This document shows positions 41,961 through 53,489 of a stretch of 64,000 nt of DNA, one piece after another. The notes below the pieces were generated by a model. The model did not search any database and was not told the origin of the DNA. It saw only the letters and a program-made list of their open reading frames with translations. Origin of the DNA: Nereocystis luetkeana (Eukaryota; Sar; Phaeophyceae; Laminariales; Laminariaceae); NCBI GenBank assembly GCA_031213475.1, contig JARUPZ010000034.1:2810501-2874500 (forward strand), in the 5' to 3' direction. Within the stretch, counting starts at the first letter, position 1, and every line of letters starts with the position of its first letter. Position numbers and translations under genes: made by a program.

Positions 41961-43257
41961 ACACCTCCCACACTACCAGCGCATACATGCAAAAGTTCTG
42001 TGCCTGTCCCTGCCATCTCTCGTATGATGTTTTTCTTGTGGTTTAGTCGCTGGTTTTGTTGTTCATTCACATTTTTGTTTGATTCCATTCTTCGTTCAGT
42101 TCAGCGAATTTTTCCTGTCTAGTTAACTTACTTGTCTGTCCTTTGACCTGGTACGGTACAACTCCATCTCCAGGTGCTACTTGTCGCACCGACCCTTGTA
42201 AGTATTTTTCTTTCGACAAACTGTTCTGTGCCCAGGGGGTCTCCCCTGGCCTAAGGGCTGGCAAATCACTGTATTTTTGTCTAGACATACTCTTGTTCTG
42301 CGACTCGGTACTCTGTCTAGAAATTATTCTCTTCTTTTACGGACGTTCCCAGACTCGAGGTCAGGGCGATCAGGATATCAGCATTCTGTCTAGAACTGTT
42401 GATATTCTTATCCAAGTAATTCTGTCTAGAGCCACTGCTATTTTATTCCGTCTCGGTTGTGCCTTGTGCCGAAGGGGTCTCCCCTGGACTACGGGCTGGC
42501 GAATCAACAGAGTCCTGTCGAGGATGGAGGTTGCTCTCTGTCTCGTTACTCTGTCCAGATATTTTCTTTTCTTTAACGGAGTTGCTTCGACCCGAGATCA
42601 GGGCGATCAGGAAGGACATCATAATCATGTCCAGAATTGATGGTGTTCTGATCCAAGTAACTCTGTGTAGAGCTACTGCTTTTTTCTTCCGTCTCGGTGG
42701 TGCCCTGTGCCCAAGGGGTCTTGTTGGACTGAGATCTGGCTGGCCACCGTATTGACGTCCAACATAACTGTATTTCTCTGCCTCGTTACTCTGTCTAGAG
42801 ATTTTATTTTTTTACGGACTTGCCTTGACTCGAGGTCAGGGCGATCAGGACATCATCATTCTGTCTAGAATATCGATATTCTGATCAAATGAACTCCGTC
42901 TAGAGGTCCTGCTGTTTTCTTCCGACTCGGTTGTGCCCTGTGCCTAGAGGGTCTCCCCTGGACTACGGGCTGGCAGCTCAACGAAATCCTGTCTATAATT
43001 GCTGTTGTTGTGCGAGTCGTCCCTCTGTCTAGAGATTTTCTTTTACCGACTTGCCCTGACTGGAGGTCAAGGCGATCAGGACATCAGCGTTCTGTCTAGA
43101 ACTGTTGATATTCTGATCCAAGTAACTCTGTCTAGAGCTACTGCTCTCTTCTTCCGTCTCGGTTGTGCCCTGTGCCCAAGGGGTCTCCTCTGGGCTAAGA
43201 GCTGGCAGCTCAACACAATCCTGTCCATAGTTGCTGTTGTTCTGCGCTTCGTCACCT
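41961..43257 (-). repeat. D3b linker array, ~4 units
   Basis: Minus-strand units of ~238 bp, recognised by the complement of 'gatgatgtcctgatcgccctgacc' near 42360, 42600, 42850 and 43080. Frames are broken between units. The array starts at 43257 by direct fusion to the RT of D3a. Confidence 0.75.
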
Positions 43258-45248
43258 TGCTCGCCTGGTCCGAATAATCTCACATTATCTGAAGCGAGGG
43301 AAGCGGAAGCTATGAGGGCGGTCTGATCTGCGGGATTAAGTCGCACGCTGGCCATAATGAAGTCGTCTACGTATACTGCCGTCAAAAACGGTTCGTTCGG
43401 TCCCCCCCTTCGTGATGCTTTTACTCTGACTCCGGTTGGTATCCTAGTTGGCTTGCCTGACTCCCATGGGTCCACGATTTTGACATGCGACATCATAGCC
43501 TTGCCTTCTGGTAGAATAATCGCACTATCTACCGTGTTGTGAAGGTGGGCGTGTTCGGCCGCTGAGGCCATGAGGCCCCAGTACCCGGGCGAGGCTGCCC
43601 ATCCAAAGGTGAGTCAAAAACCTGCTACCAACACGTCGTCTACCACATAACAAACGTTCTGCGCCTGTTGCGGTGATACCCTAACATTCCTGAAGGCGTC
43701 TGATACGTCTGCTTTGGCCAAAAGGATACGAAGGTGAGGGGACCTTGGTTAGAGGTTGGTTAGCGCTTTGAAAAGTGAAGGGAGTGCGTCAGCACAGAGG
43801 CATTTCGGCACGTCTTCCGTTTGCGTGTCTCTATTTAGCCCTCACTTCTCGCCTCTCGCCGCGTCCACATCAAACGAGAAGTCGTGAACGTTTCTGACTT
43901 TGTGCGTAACAACGGTACTTAGGGGTGCCACACAAAGTCCTTTAAGCGCGGCAGCTGACTCTCTGTTGAACACTAGAACGCGATTGCGTCGTACATCTTC
44001 GTAAATTTTCTCCCAAACTAGGTCCATATGTTTAATTAACTCTGTGCTGTGGTTTGTGGTCATCAGGGGAAATCCTGGACACATCCCCGGGCTTCATGAG
44101 TAGAATGGATTGTGGTATCACGAACGTGGTTGTCAGGGGACATCCAGGGGATATCTCCGGGTTTCCTGTAGAGATATGGATATTGGGGTATAACGGATGT
44201 TGCGTCCTTGTTGTTGGGAATCTTTGCACCTCTTGCTTGTCTCTCTTTCCTGTGTGTGTGTCTATCTTGTCTGCTTGTGGTCTTCTAATAAACCTATGCA
44301 TCTTTTACTTCGCGTCGACTAGGATGGCTGACTCGCTCGAGTTGTACAGCTATATGCTGGCCTCGAGCTGAACTTGGTCATCCGAGGCGTAATGTACTTT
44401 AGTACTGCAGTATTCGAGGGTAGGCTGGTTGTCGCAGGGGAAATTTCGAGTTTGAGGGTTAAGGGTAAATATCTTCAGTCAGGTAGGTATCAATCGTGTA
44501 GGCCTATTGACGTTTTCGGTATTGATATTCGGATACATTCTTCGGGTATTCTTCGGGTTTTGGTCTATCATCGGGTTGGGGATCTTCTTCTTCGGTCAGG
44601 TGGAGTTCAAGGTTTTCAGAACTCCACGCTTCAGGAGGAGCTAGCTTTGCTTGCTGCTACGAATTCCAATATTTTATATCTACATTAAAGGTCGGTTGAG
44701 CCAATATCACCTCCTTCGGGATCTTTGGCTACATTCGGGTGCGGGGTGTCAGTCATCGTTACGAATGGTGAACGGTCAGGGCGATCGACTGTTCGAGAGG
44801 AGCCGCAGGAGGCGGTTAGAGCAACATCTGTGGTTGGAGCATCATTTTTTTAGGAATATACGAGTACGAGGTACGAGTACACCAATACCAATTTTTTGTC
44901 TACGAGTTCGAGGTACGAGTACAACAATATTTGTCATCAAAATACAGTATAGGTTACCACAACGAATTGCTCTTGAAGGGTCGAGGTTCGTGACTGCTGT
45001 CTTCACCGGTACGCCATTCTTCATGATGTCTATGAGTTCTGTTATTGCGGGGAAACCTTTAACCTGCCCAAGTAGTGTTCGACGTGATCGACGGCCAACG
45101 GAGGTGACACCAGAGTGCCTCCGAGCTCAACGGCCACATCTCCCACACTACCAGCGCATACATGCAAAAGTTCTGTGCCTGTCTCTGCCATCTCTCGTAT
45201 GATGTTTTTCTTGTGGTTCAGTTCGCGGGTTTTGTCGGTCATCCACAT
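43258..45248 (-). pseudogene. D3a reverse transcriptase, interrupted by E
   Basis: Minus strand from MWMTDKTREL (45248), interrupted at 44951-44055 by E, then HMDLVWEKIYEDVRRNRVLVFN..., a stop near 43842, and the YVDD box region (AVYVDDFIMA near 43360). The single frame 43571-43029 crosses the junction into the linker array and so encodes a chimaera of RT palm and Ser/Gln repeats, a product of rearrangement. Confidence 0.75.
44055..44951 (+). mobile_element. E element derivative in D3a RT, GGTT target duplication
   Basis: 897 bp, starting TGTGGTCATC and ending CAGTATA, flanked by GGTT (44051-44054 and 44952-44955). It corresponds base for base in position and ends to the E copy in D1 (14948-15845, reversed). 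Confidence 0.8.
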
Positions 45249-45399
45249 TTTTGTTTACTTCCATTTTTCGTTCAGTTCAGCGATTTTTTCCTGTCTAGTT
45301 AGCTTACTTGTCTGTACCTTAACCTGGTACATTACAACTCCATCTGAAAGTGCTACTTGTCGTACCGACCCTTATAAGTATTTTTCTTTCGACGAACTG

Positions 45400-45810
45400 T
45401 TCTGTGCCCAAGGGGTCTACCCTGGACTAAGGGCTGGCAAATCACTGTATTGTTGTCTAGACGTACTCTTATTCTGCGACTCGGTACCCTGTCTAGGGAT
45501 TTTCTTTTCTTTTACGGGCATTTACCCTGACTCGAGGTCAGGGCGATCAGGACATCATCATTCTGTCTAGAACTGTTGATATTCTGATCCAAGTAACTCT
45601 GTCTAGAGCTACTGCTATTTTCTTCCGTCTCGCGTGTCCCCTGTGCCCAAGGGGTCTCCACTAGGCAAAGGGCTGGCAACTCAACATAATTATGTCTCGT
45701 CGTACTGTTGTTCTGTTGCTCATCATTCTGTCTAGAGTTGTTTTTCCCTTTCCCGACATTGCCAGGCAACCACAAGGGTTCCCCTGGTTTGGAGGCGATC
45801 CGGAGACACT
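45400..45810 (-). repeat. D3a linker array, ~1.5 units
   Basis: A complement of 'gatgatgtcctgatcgccctgacc' lies near 45555, flanked by the same Ser/Gln-coding phrases as in D1. It is much shorter than the D1 array. Confidence 0.7.
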
Positions 45811-45981
45811 CATTCTGACTCAAAATACTGTGGTTGTTCTTTATACTCATAGTACATATTGACACCTTTTTAGCTTTCTCACGCGGGCGCACAGTCCGTT
45901 ATAATTTTACGACTCCCCCAAACGTTCTGTTGTCTCTTCACTCGCTAGCAGCCTCTGAGTTTACTACACCGTTTTTTGTCA

Positions 45982-46300
45982 TCATCTTACCGACACGTGT
46001 CGATTCCACACATTCAACGTCACCCCTCTCCCCAACGAACACGTCTTGCGACACCGACCCAGGTTGAGGTGCCTCCGGTAGTCCCACGGACTTACGGCTG
46101 TCCACGAACGTAAAAATTCTGACCTCCGCCCCGCACCCCCCGCCGTTCGGCCCTGCCTCCGGGCGAGGCCCGCGCTGTCAATTCCCACCCGATCCTCTCC
46201 CCCCCCCGCCCCGTGCCGACCTTGACCTCCGCTCCCCCTCCCCTGCTGCCCGTGCGAGAAGCTGAACCGTGCGACCCCCGCTGGAGGAGCCGTCTGCTGC

Positions 46301-46341
<41 letters not shown>

Positions 46342-46788
46342 CGGATGGTGCTGCTGTTGCTGCTGCTGAGGTTGTTGTTGCTGCTGAGGCTGTTGCTGCT
46401 GGTACCGTTGCGGCGGTGGTGGTGGTGGTACAGGCATTCCTGGGGCTCCCGTCCCGTCTATCGCAAAAGGACCGCGCGAGTACGCACAGTTGTTGCGGGT
46501 GCAAGGTTGCCTCCGCCAAGCGAAGAGGCACGCTCCCTTCGGCGTGCGTTCTCGCTCCAAACCTGACACGAAAGACCACGCGGCAGCGCGCCGTCCGTGC
46601 GAGAACGAGCAGCCAGGGGGTGCGCTCCAACTGCGTTCGCCTTTCTTTTGAGAGGTTTCGCCGCTGTCGTTCCTCCGCCAAGCCTGGGCACTTCGAGTGC
46701 GATGTCCATCCGACCCAGCAAGCTGCAGCTCCCCCGCGAAGTAAGCTCGCGCAGCAAGGTAAAGGCTGGGGGTGTCAACGCTGCACAC
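45982..46788 (-). pseudogene. D3a gag C-terminal part
   Basis: Minus strand frame of 268 codons including a Pro-rich segment (PGMPVPPPPPPQRY), long Gln tracts (46420-46290), and a Gly/Arg-rich tail (HGQQGRGSGGQGRHGAGGG). The Cys-containing stretch CLFAWRRQPCTRNNCAYS may be the zinc-binding remnant. It is separated from the rest of gag by the MITE. Corresponds to D1 11740-12402. Confidence 0.6.
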
Positions 46789-46794
46789 GCTCCT

Positions 46795-47018
46795 GACCCG
46801 TTCTACGATAGACGAAGCACATTTCCGCTATTTTGTTTCTTGAAAGACGGGTTCCTTGAGCCCAAATCGTCGGAATGTCAATCTTGATTTCGAAAAACAA
46901 CGGTTATTCTCCGCGATTAATTTCGATTTTCGCTGAAGTCAGTTTTCGAGTGAGGTATGGAGCTCCTCAAGTGAGGAGCCTCAGAAATTTCAAGTTGAAC
47001 CTCTATCGTAGAACGCCT
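46795..47018. mobile_element. 224-bp MITE with CGTTCTACGATAGA inverted ends in D3a gag
   Basis: The ends GACCCGTTCTACGATAGACG and, inverted, AGGCGTTCTACGATAGAGG form a ~15-bp terminal inverted repeat. CTCCT flanks both sides (46790-46794 and 47019-47023), and D1 at 11735 has one CTCCT complement with no insert. No coding capacity. Superfamily not determined. Confidence 0.85.
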
Positions 47019-47021
47019 CTC

Positions 47022-47883
47022 CTTCGGGAGGGGCGGCGTTGGGAAACTGCTGTTTCACGGGGGCCGCAGCGTCAAGGAGCAGTCCGAAGAAGTTATTGAT
47101 GTCACGGTTAGCAGCGAAAATCACGCGACCCCGCACTGCCTTCTGCTTCGGCTGAAGCGAGTTGAAGTGCGTAGTCATGTACGCGTTGAGGGTCTTGGCC
47201 ATGGTCTGAAACTCCTCGATCAGACAATCCCTCCTGCCCTGCGACACACCACCTGTTGACTCTGCGTCCCCCTGTTGGATGACCTTAACGAGGACATTGA
47301 TGAACGTCTGGAAATGAACCTCCGGCGTACGGGAGACTGCCAAGGTTCCCTGTTCCACCAGGGGCGAGAAGGCGTCGATATCCATTTTGGCAAACGGGGG
47401 GGTGATCATGCCGAGAAGGCGCTGGCTGGGATCCGCGATGTACCAGATCGTATGGGCGAAATCACCTGTCAACATCGAGGGAACTAACAGACCACCGAGC
47501 AGCACATACATCGATGCTGCTCCTGCTTCTTGCCACATCCTGATGCAACGCTTCGCGGAATCTGCGGCCATGGTGCGCGCTTCGATGCTCGCCGCGTGCT
47601 CCATTCCACCCAAAAGGCTCCCCGCTCCGCGCCATGGCTGCACCGCTGGTCCTCCCGGCCACCACTGTCCCGGGTACTGCATGCTCGGAGGGTGGAAAAA
47701 TTGCGCGTGTGGTGCGGCATGCAAGTACGGCTGCGGATGCTGCGCCTGCAGCTGCTGCTGTTGCTGCGGCCAGTACGCGAGGGGAGAGACTGCCGGGTGC
47801 GCCTGTTGCTGTTGTAGCGGGGGTGGCGGCGGGGGTGCTGGATGCGGCTGCTGTTGTTGCTGTTCCTGCGGCAGATGTCCCAT
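47022..47883 (-). pseudogene. D3a gag central part, best-preserved copy
   Basis: Open from MGHLPQEQQQQQ at 47883 to the MITE. Pro/Gln-rich N-terminal segment, then YLHAAPHAQFFHPPSMQYPGQ, then ~190 residues with mixed composition (..GMEHAASIEARTMAADSAKRC.., ..IDAFSPLVEQGTLAVS.., ..NRDINNFFGLLLDAAAPVKQ..). This last part also occurs in D1 and D5. The length and order support a DIRS gag. The MITE truncates it. Confidence 0.65.
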
Positions 47884-47913
47884 CGGCAGGGCGGGAAGCT
47901 CGAACGGCTGTGG

Positions 47914-48044
47914 TTATAAGTGTTGATGCTGTTGTTGATGCTGACCTTGCTGGTGTGGCTGTTGCTGGTGCTGCTGCTGCGACGGTGCTTCCTGCTGTTG
48001 TTGCTGTTGCGACAGTGACTGCTGCTGGTGCTGCTGCTGTTGCG

Positions 48045-48079
<35 letters not shown>

Positions 48080-48345
48080 GCTTGGGGTTGGTCTTGCGGG
48101 CTCAGATGAAGGCGTTTATTCAGAAGATTCAGAGCTTCCAGTAGCAACTCCTGCAGAGTTAGTTGACTCTACGGTCGCTGCCGCCCCACTTCCGGCGCCT
48201 CCCGCCCCGCTTCCGGCGCCTCCCTTTCCAGCCTCGCCTCTGGTGACGTCTCCCCCTCCGCCCTCGTTACTGACGGCGTCTGCATCGTTTTCGGTTGTCA
48301 CTGCTGCGGCATATGTTGTGCGAAGGTTTCCGTTGTTCGTCATCC
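47914..48345 (-). pseudogene. D3a gag N-terminal part with poly-Gln
   Basis: An acidic Ala/Asp/Gly-rich start (DADAVSNEGGGGDVTRG) and, after a frameshift near 48145, the Gln tract (48090-47920) ending at a TAA near 47915, 30 bp before MGHLPQ. D1 has a TAG at the corresponding place, so the N-terminal and central parts may be separate ORFs. Confidence 0.5.
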
Positions 48346-48349
48346 TGCG

Positions 48350-48575
48350 CAGGCAAAAAACGCTCCAAGCCTGTATGTATATCACTGCCCGTCTTTGGCT
48401 ACTATTAACTCGCCTTCTGCCTGCTTCTTCTCTCGCTGGTTCTCCCCCTCTGCTTGGGGGACGAACTCTGACCTGGCACCCTCATCCATAATCCATTTTT
48501 CATATGACACATTGTAATGCCTCCCAATTCTTATCAACGCCTTTTTAACAAACTCCGTATTCGCTTAGAATATTT
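48350..48575 (-). repeat. D3a A1 terminal repeat
   Basis: Reverse complement of the A block; it ends at 48575 (…gcttagaatatttta) next to non-D sequence. Confidence 0.75.
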
Positions 48576-49060
48576 TAAATACTCCGTCTGCCTTCGTGCA
48601 ACGTTGCAGCATCTTGTCCTTTGCGACGTCATCTTTGAAACACGCGTGTGTTCCTGCCCTCCTGCGCTTTGAACATCCGGTCCTCGTCATCTACCGCCGC
48701 TGCACCCGAAATCCATCGAATGAGAATCTTTCGAGCTACCGAGGAGTACACGCAATCATCTCTGTCGTCTTTTGTACGCTGCATATCCCGCGCTGTGGAC
48801 TACTACTGCAGACAACAAAGCAGTACCTTCCTTTATTTAGCTCTGCAACAACACCCACAATCCAAATCATCCTATCTATCTCCTTCCACTGTAGCACACT
48901 GCTGTACACACACACACACATAATCATGCACGCTTGACACGACAAGGTATCTGTTTGTTCCGCCGCGTTGTCGGTCGAGATTGTACTTTGCCGTTACGTA
49001 TCGAAAACCCGCCGCAATTTTCAGTGTTCAACCAACCGACTTTACCTCCCGTATAGAGAG
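48576..49060. other. no assignable feature; CACA microsatellite at 48905-48920
   Basis: Plus-strand frames near 48596-48937 have no motif. A short (CA)n run is present. Confidence 0.3.
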
Positions 49061-49530
49061 GATGAGGAGCGACGCTCGCTACACCGCGTTGTCGGTGGCC
49101 CGTGACGATGATGATGAGTTTCGTCGCGAAGACCTCGCCCCGGAAAAAGACAAATCAACTGCATACAGCTGCGCCGGAACGAAGAAGCCTGCCTGCAGCA
49201 CCTGTGGTGAGACAACTCAAACCGCCTACACGGTCCGAAAGACGTTGGCTCTCCTAGCAGGAGCGGATGTATGACGCATGCGTGGTTCGTTTATCATCCT
49301 CCGTCGGTTCACGTTTGCTCGTGCCGGCTTCGTTTGATCCCCGTCGATTTTTTCCATTCGGCTTGACGCTGCTGCTGCTACTGCTCCTTCTTCTGGTGTT
49401 TCGCCGTCGCATGATGCTGTTGTTGGCACCCTGGTCGAGCTCTGCTACTACTTTAACATCAGTAAAAATCAGGATGATCCGAAACAGCTTTTCACGACGT
49501 CAAAACTCGCCCTATAACACCTGTGCAGCA
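49061..49530 (+). pseudogene. possible decayed coding sequence
   Basis: Frame one reads MRSDARYTALSVARDDDDEF then RREDLAPEKDKSTAY with a CSTCGETTQTAY Cys pair and stops at 49272. A later frame (about 49345-49515) reads AAAATAPSSGVSPSHD and VVGTLVELCYYFNISKNQDD. Both have protein-like composition and no second copy in the window. They may be pieces of one gene separated by frameshift or an intron. No family recognised. Confidence 0.3.
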
Positions 49531-49539
49531 TTTAGTTGA

Positions 49540-51118
49540 CGTTTTTTGGGGGTTGTATCGACATTACTCGCGGCTCGACAGCGTTCGATTTCTTGGTTTT
49601 ATACTCGATACTCCGAGTACCCGAGTATCGAGTAATTTTCGTACTCCGAGTACTCCCGAGTATTAGAGTACTGGTGGCCCAAATACTCGGAGTGCTTGGA
49701 GTGCGACCAGTACTGAAGGGATAAATACTCCCAGTACTGGGAGTATGAGCAGGACTAATACTCGAGTACAAGCAGTACCCGGAGTACAAACATCTAAATT
49801 ACTCGGAGTACTCCGAGTATCGCGAGTATTGAACGCAGGAATACCTCAGTATCCGAGTAAAATGCTCCAAGTAATACTCTAACCCGTGGTACATTGAGTA
49901 TAAAACCCTGAATACTCCGAGTATTGAAATGTTTGCTGTACGAAATGCCCGAGTACTCCGAGTACTCAAGTAGGAGAAGTACAAGATCCCCGAGTACTGC
50001 AAGTACGACGAGTATTCCAGAGTAATGAACCCCAAATACTCGGAGTACAGCAGTATTTCAGAGTACCTGGTATCGAGCCCCAAAATACTCCGAGTACAAG
50101 CAGTATTGAGAGTGATCATACCCGAAATACTCCGAGTACGAGCAGTATCCCGGAGTATCGAGCCCTGAAATACTCCGAGTACACGAAGTACCAGAAGTAA
50201 TTCATCTCCAATACTCGTTACTTTGCTCCAAGGTACTCGGAGCATCTATCGGCACCTTCCCATATTCATATCTTACGAGCATCGTCTGGTCTTTGCTCAG
50301 GACGACCTAACCCGGCACACTCTTCTGTCGATGACCACCATAACTTCAGCCGTTTTTCGTGCAGATACGTCTCGTACGGCATTTACATTTAGCATTACCA
50401 CTGCTGCTACCGTCTCCATCATCCTCGTGTTTGTGATGGAGTAAGCTCGACATCGTTTTCATTTCAGTATCCTACCAGCACGGTCGTCTGGCCTCTGCTC
50501 TGACATCTCGATTTAACACACCTCATCCTCTCGATTAAAATGATAGTATTGACGACCGTTCATTCGGGTATTTCGGCGTCCGATCCTGCGGGCCCTCCTT
50601 GAACCCGTGGCATTTGGATTTTTAGTACTACTCACACTCGCGCGCACTTACTCGCAACATTCAGGCAGTATTTCGAGGTTTGAAGTTGAGTACTGCTTGC
50701 CGGTCACTGGCAATGTTGAGGCCGCAAGTGCCCTAATAGTCTCAGCATTGAGAGTACGAAATTTGCTCGATACGGAAACAATCGATGCTCCGAGTGTGGT
50801 CCCTCTGCTGTGTGTTTATCGTATTACCCGCAGATTGTATTGCATCGTACTGCTGCAACCAACGACTAATAAAGTTGCAGTGTGAGATTCCAGAGAAGGA
50901 GAAAGCACATCAAATAAATATTGCACAATTCATTATTTTAACGCTTATTGAGGTCCTACTTAAAGTTACTTACAAAGTGGTTTTCGCTTATAATTTAAAG
51001 CACGGGGCCACAATTAATGTCCATCTTATGTACGTATTGGCACACCTATCATAGCTTCTATATTACCTACAGGAATCTGGCCCGACCGCCGTGGAGGTGG
51101 GAGGGCCTTTTATTCCCG
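49540..51118. repeat. repeat R, inverted uninterrupted copy
   Basis: Reverse complement of 9413-10208 joined to 19112-19660, with no D1. The join lies at about 50284-50296 ('cgtctggtctttgctcagg'). The GAGTACTCGG-type array occupies 49590-50240. Confidence 0.75.
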
Positions 51119-52997
51119 AGTTGTATATATTGCGGAAATTATCGCTTCACCCATCGTGGGATTCGAGCTCCAACTTCAACCCTAAAAACAGAAGCGATAC
51201 ACTAGATCACAGGGGGGCTTCGGATACAAGGAATAGGAGCCAATGCCGACCTTGATTGAAACCAACGAAACCCTTTCAGTGACCCTATTCATATTAAATC
51301 TTATCTTTGTGTTGCCGTGCTGCTGACAATATTTTATGTAATCTACAGCAGATTATAATGCTCCATCGAATCTTCGGCCATAGACCGAGAAGTACAGGAA
51401 TGTCGTAGCTCACGCATGCACCAAGATACAGCAGTAATTATCTCATTGCTTACTTCCGCAGTGTACGAGTAGTGAACAGGAGTATAGGGCATATCTTACA
51501 AGAGTAAACTGAGGCTGTGTGATACAGCTTGGTATGGTGAAGATACTATAATATACCTGGTACCGTTATATATTAATGATCAAGAGAAGACATATTTTGC
51601 AGTCGGGATGAGTACGTATAGTCAATGTATGTGTAGGTATTACTCGTAAGCTGTAGGTTGTTCGTGTTCTTCACAGTAGCCCGTTCTTTCTACCCGTCGA
51701 CATCCAGCACAACCAATGTCCGTGCCGATTCTTTAATCCTAAAGAGATGGGTTTTCTGTGGTCACAAACAACGCCACGGATATACAGAGAGAAAGGGATT
51801 TTGTGCCCGCAGTTTTCTGATTGGTCAATTTTTTTGGTTGTAAATTTTGAACGGTGGAAAATCCTTGGTCGACATTTGTCGTCATCCGGAATCGTGACGT
51901 CACTTTTTTACTGAAGAAATAAAAACTTGGAAAAGTGGCCGTGGATGATGACGTCAGTATACGTTTTTCTAGAAGTTGACCGGGAAGTTTTATTCCGGAG
52001 CATGTTATATTTCTACAAACCAGTACATTGTTACGTACAGTACATGTATGTATGCAGTAGGTACAGTAGTATTGAGACCTCATGATCACATGTCTTTATA
52101 CCCATCTACGTCAATACTGGGTCGTCCGTTCTGATTTCTTAGAATTGACAGACGATACTTTCGTGCAGAGACCCAAATGAGTAACGCTGTTTCCTATGAC
52201 AACGTACCGAGTCAGAAGACCATAGCGGGGAAAGCAAGTGAACTACCAACGTGCCGAGTAAGAAGACCATAAAAAACAGGTAAAACAAGCGAAAATCTCA
52301 CGTATCGGGTACGAAAAGACCAGAACACCAGCTATTCCATGTGATGACATATTAGTTGTCGTGTATAGTTTTCAGTTTCAACGTAGCTTTTATAGAGTGC
52401 TTTCACCCCAATACTAACTCTCTTTCACAACAGTGCTTCATGCCGGGACACTACGAGTAGCGGTGTGACACTTTGGTAAGGTAGTAAGGGACACTATTCC
52501 CGTACATGTTTAGGGATAAAGGTAAAGGTATCCACTCTTGTGAAAGCAACAGGAATGGTAGGCCCAAGGGTCCAGAGTGATCTTGCCGTACGATTTAGAG
52601 CATCATGATTCTATCGATATTATTAATATTGATAATATCAATACATACATCCTCCATGTATGTTGTCTTCAACTTCCTTTCTACCCAGCTTCATCAGTTT
52701 ACCCCGTATGAATACCATATACACATACGGTGTGTGTGGTACATCCTGATATGTGTTTTTTCAACGCGTTAACATGACTTGTTCTGCAGCAGTTAAGATG
52801 GGAAGAGAGATGGACCCAAGGGTCTCTAGGGATCTTGCCACACGGCCTACAGTTAGACAGCATTATAGAGAACATATATACGTCCTCCATTGATATTGTA
52901 AAAAGCATACATACTGCGAGCCACCCCCCCAGTATGCTACACGGTATAAAAATCAACCCTATTCGGGGAACAAAGAAATCAAAACTGCATGTACAGG

Positions 52998-53255
52998 GTA
53001 CAGCAGTCTGTGGTCGTCAGGGGACATCCGGGAGACATCCCCGGGTTTCCTGTAGAGATAGGGATATTGAGGTATAACGGCGTCCTTGTTGCTGCGAAAC
53101 TTTGCCCACAGCAGTCACTCTTCTCTTTTCTTTTCTTTTATCTTTCTTCATTCTGAGAATAAACGTATGTATCTCTTACTTCGGGTCGACTAGGGTGGGT
53201 GACTCGCTCGAGTGGTACAGCTATATGCTGGCCTCGAGCTGAGCTTGGCCATGTC
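52998..53255 (+). mobile_element. E solo LTR-like piece
   Basis: Starts TGTGGTCGTCAGGGGACATC, carries a diverged copy of the LTR, including 'gagaataaacgtatgtatctc', and stops in 'gagcttggccatg', slightly before the usual end. The left flank (ggtacagcagt) matches U at 30545. No target duplication found. Confidence 0.6.
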
Positions 53256-53489
53256 CCTGGTCTTAGATCGGTAGTCCACCATATTGCGGCATGCGCTGCG
53301 CGAGTTTTCTAGGTGTGACTTGAATTTTAGGTCAATCAGGGCGACACGGCAGTTTACCTTTTTCTAGCATTGGTGTGTGACTTGAATTTTAAGTCAATCA
53401 GGGTGACACGGCAGCCTTCCCCCCATTTTTTTAGCGCTCGAGGAATACCGCACAGCTAGAAAAATATCCGTATTATCTACCGTTAGCCC

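Larger units (their letters stand above)
43258..48575 (-). mobile_element. D3a: 5' part of a DIRS/PAT-like element, minus strand
   Basis: Reading from right to left: A1 (48575-48350), gag with a MITE, linker units, RT with an E insertion, ending inside RT at 43258 where it fuses to another copy's linker array (D3b). RNase H, YR and the right end are absent from this copy. The gag is the best preserved of the window. Confidence 0.8.

Noticed and set aside
44055..44951. E LTR being ~900 bp rather than ~254 bp
   Set aside because: Both ends of the 23499-40932 insertion carry only the ~254-bp block in direct orientation with a matching target duplication, and 2256 ends with the same ACCATA. The 900-bp copies include leader sequence.
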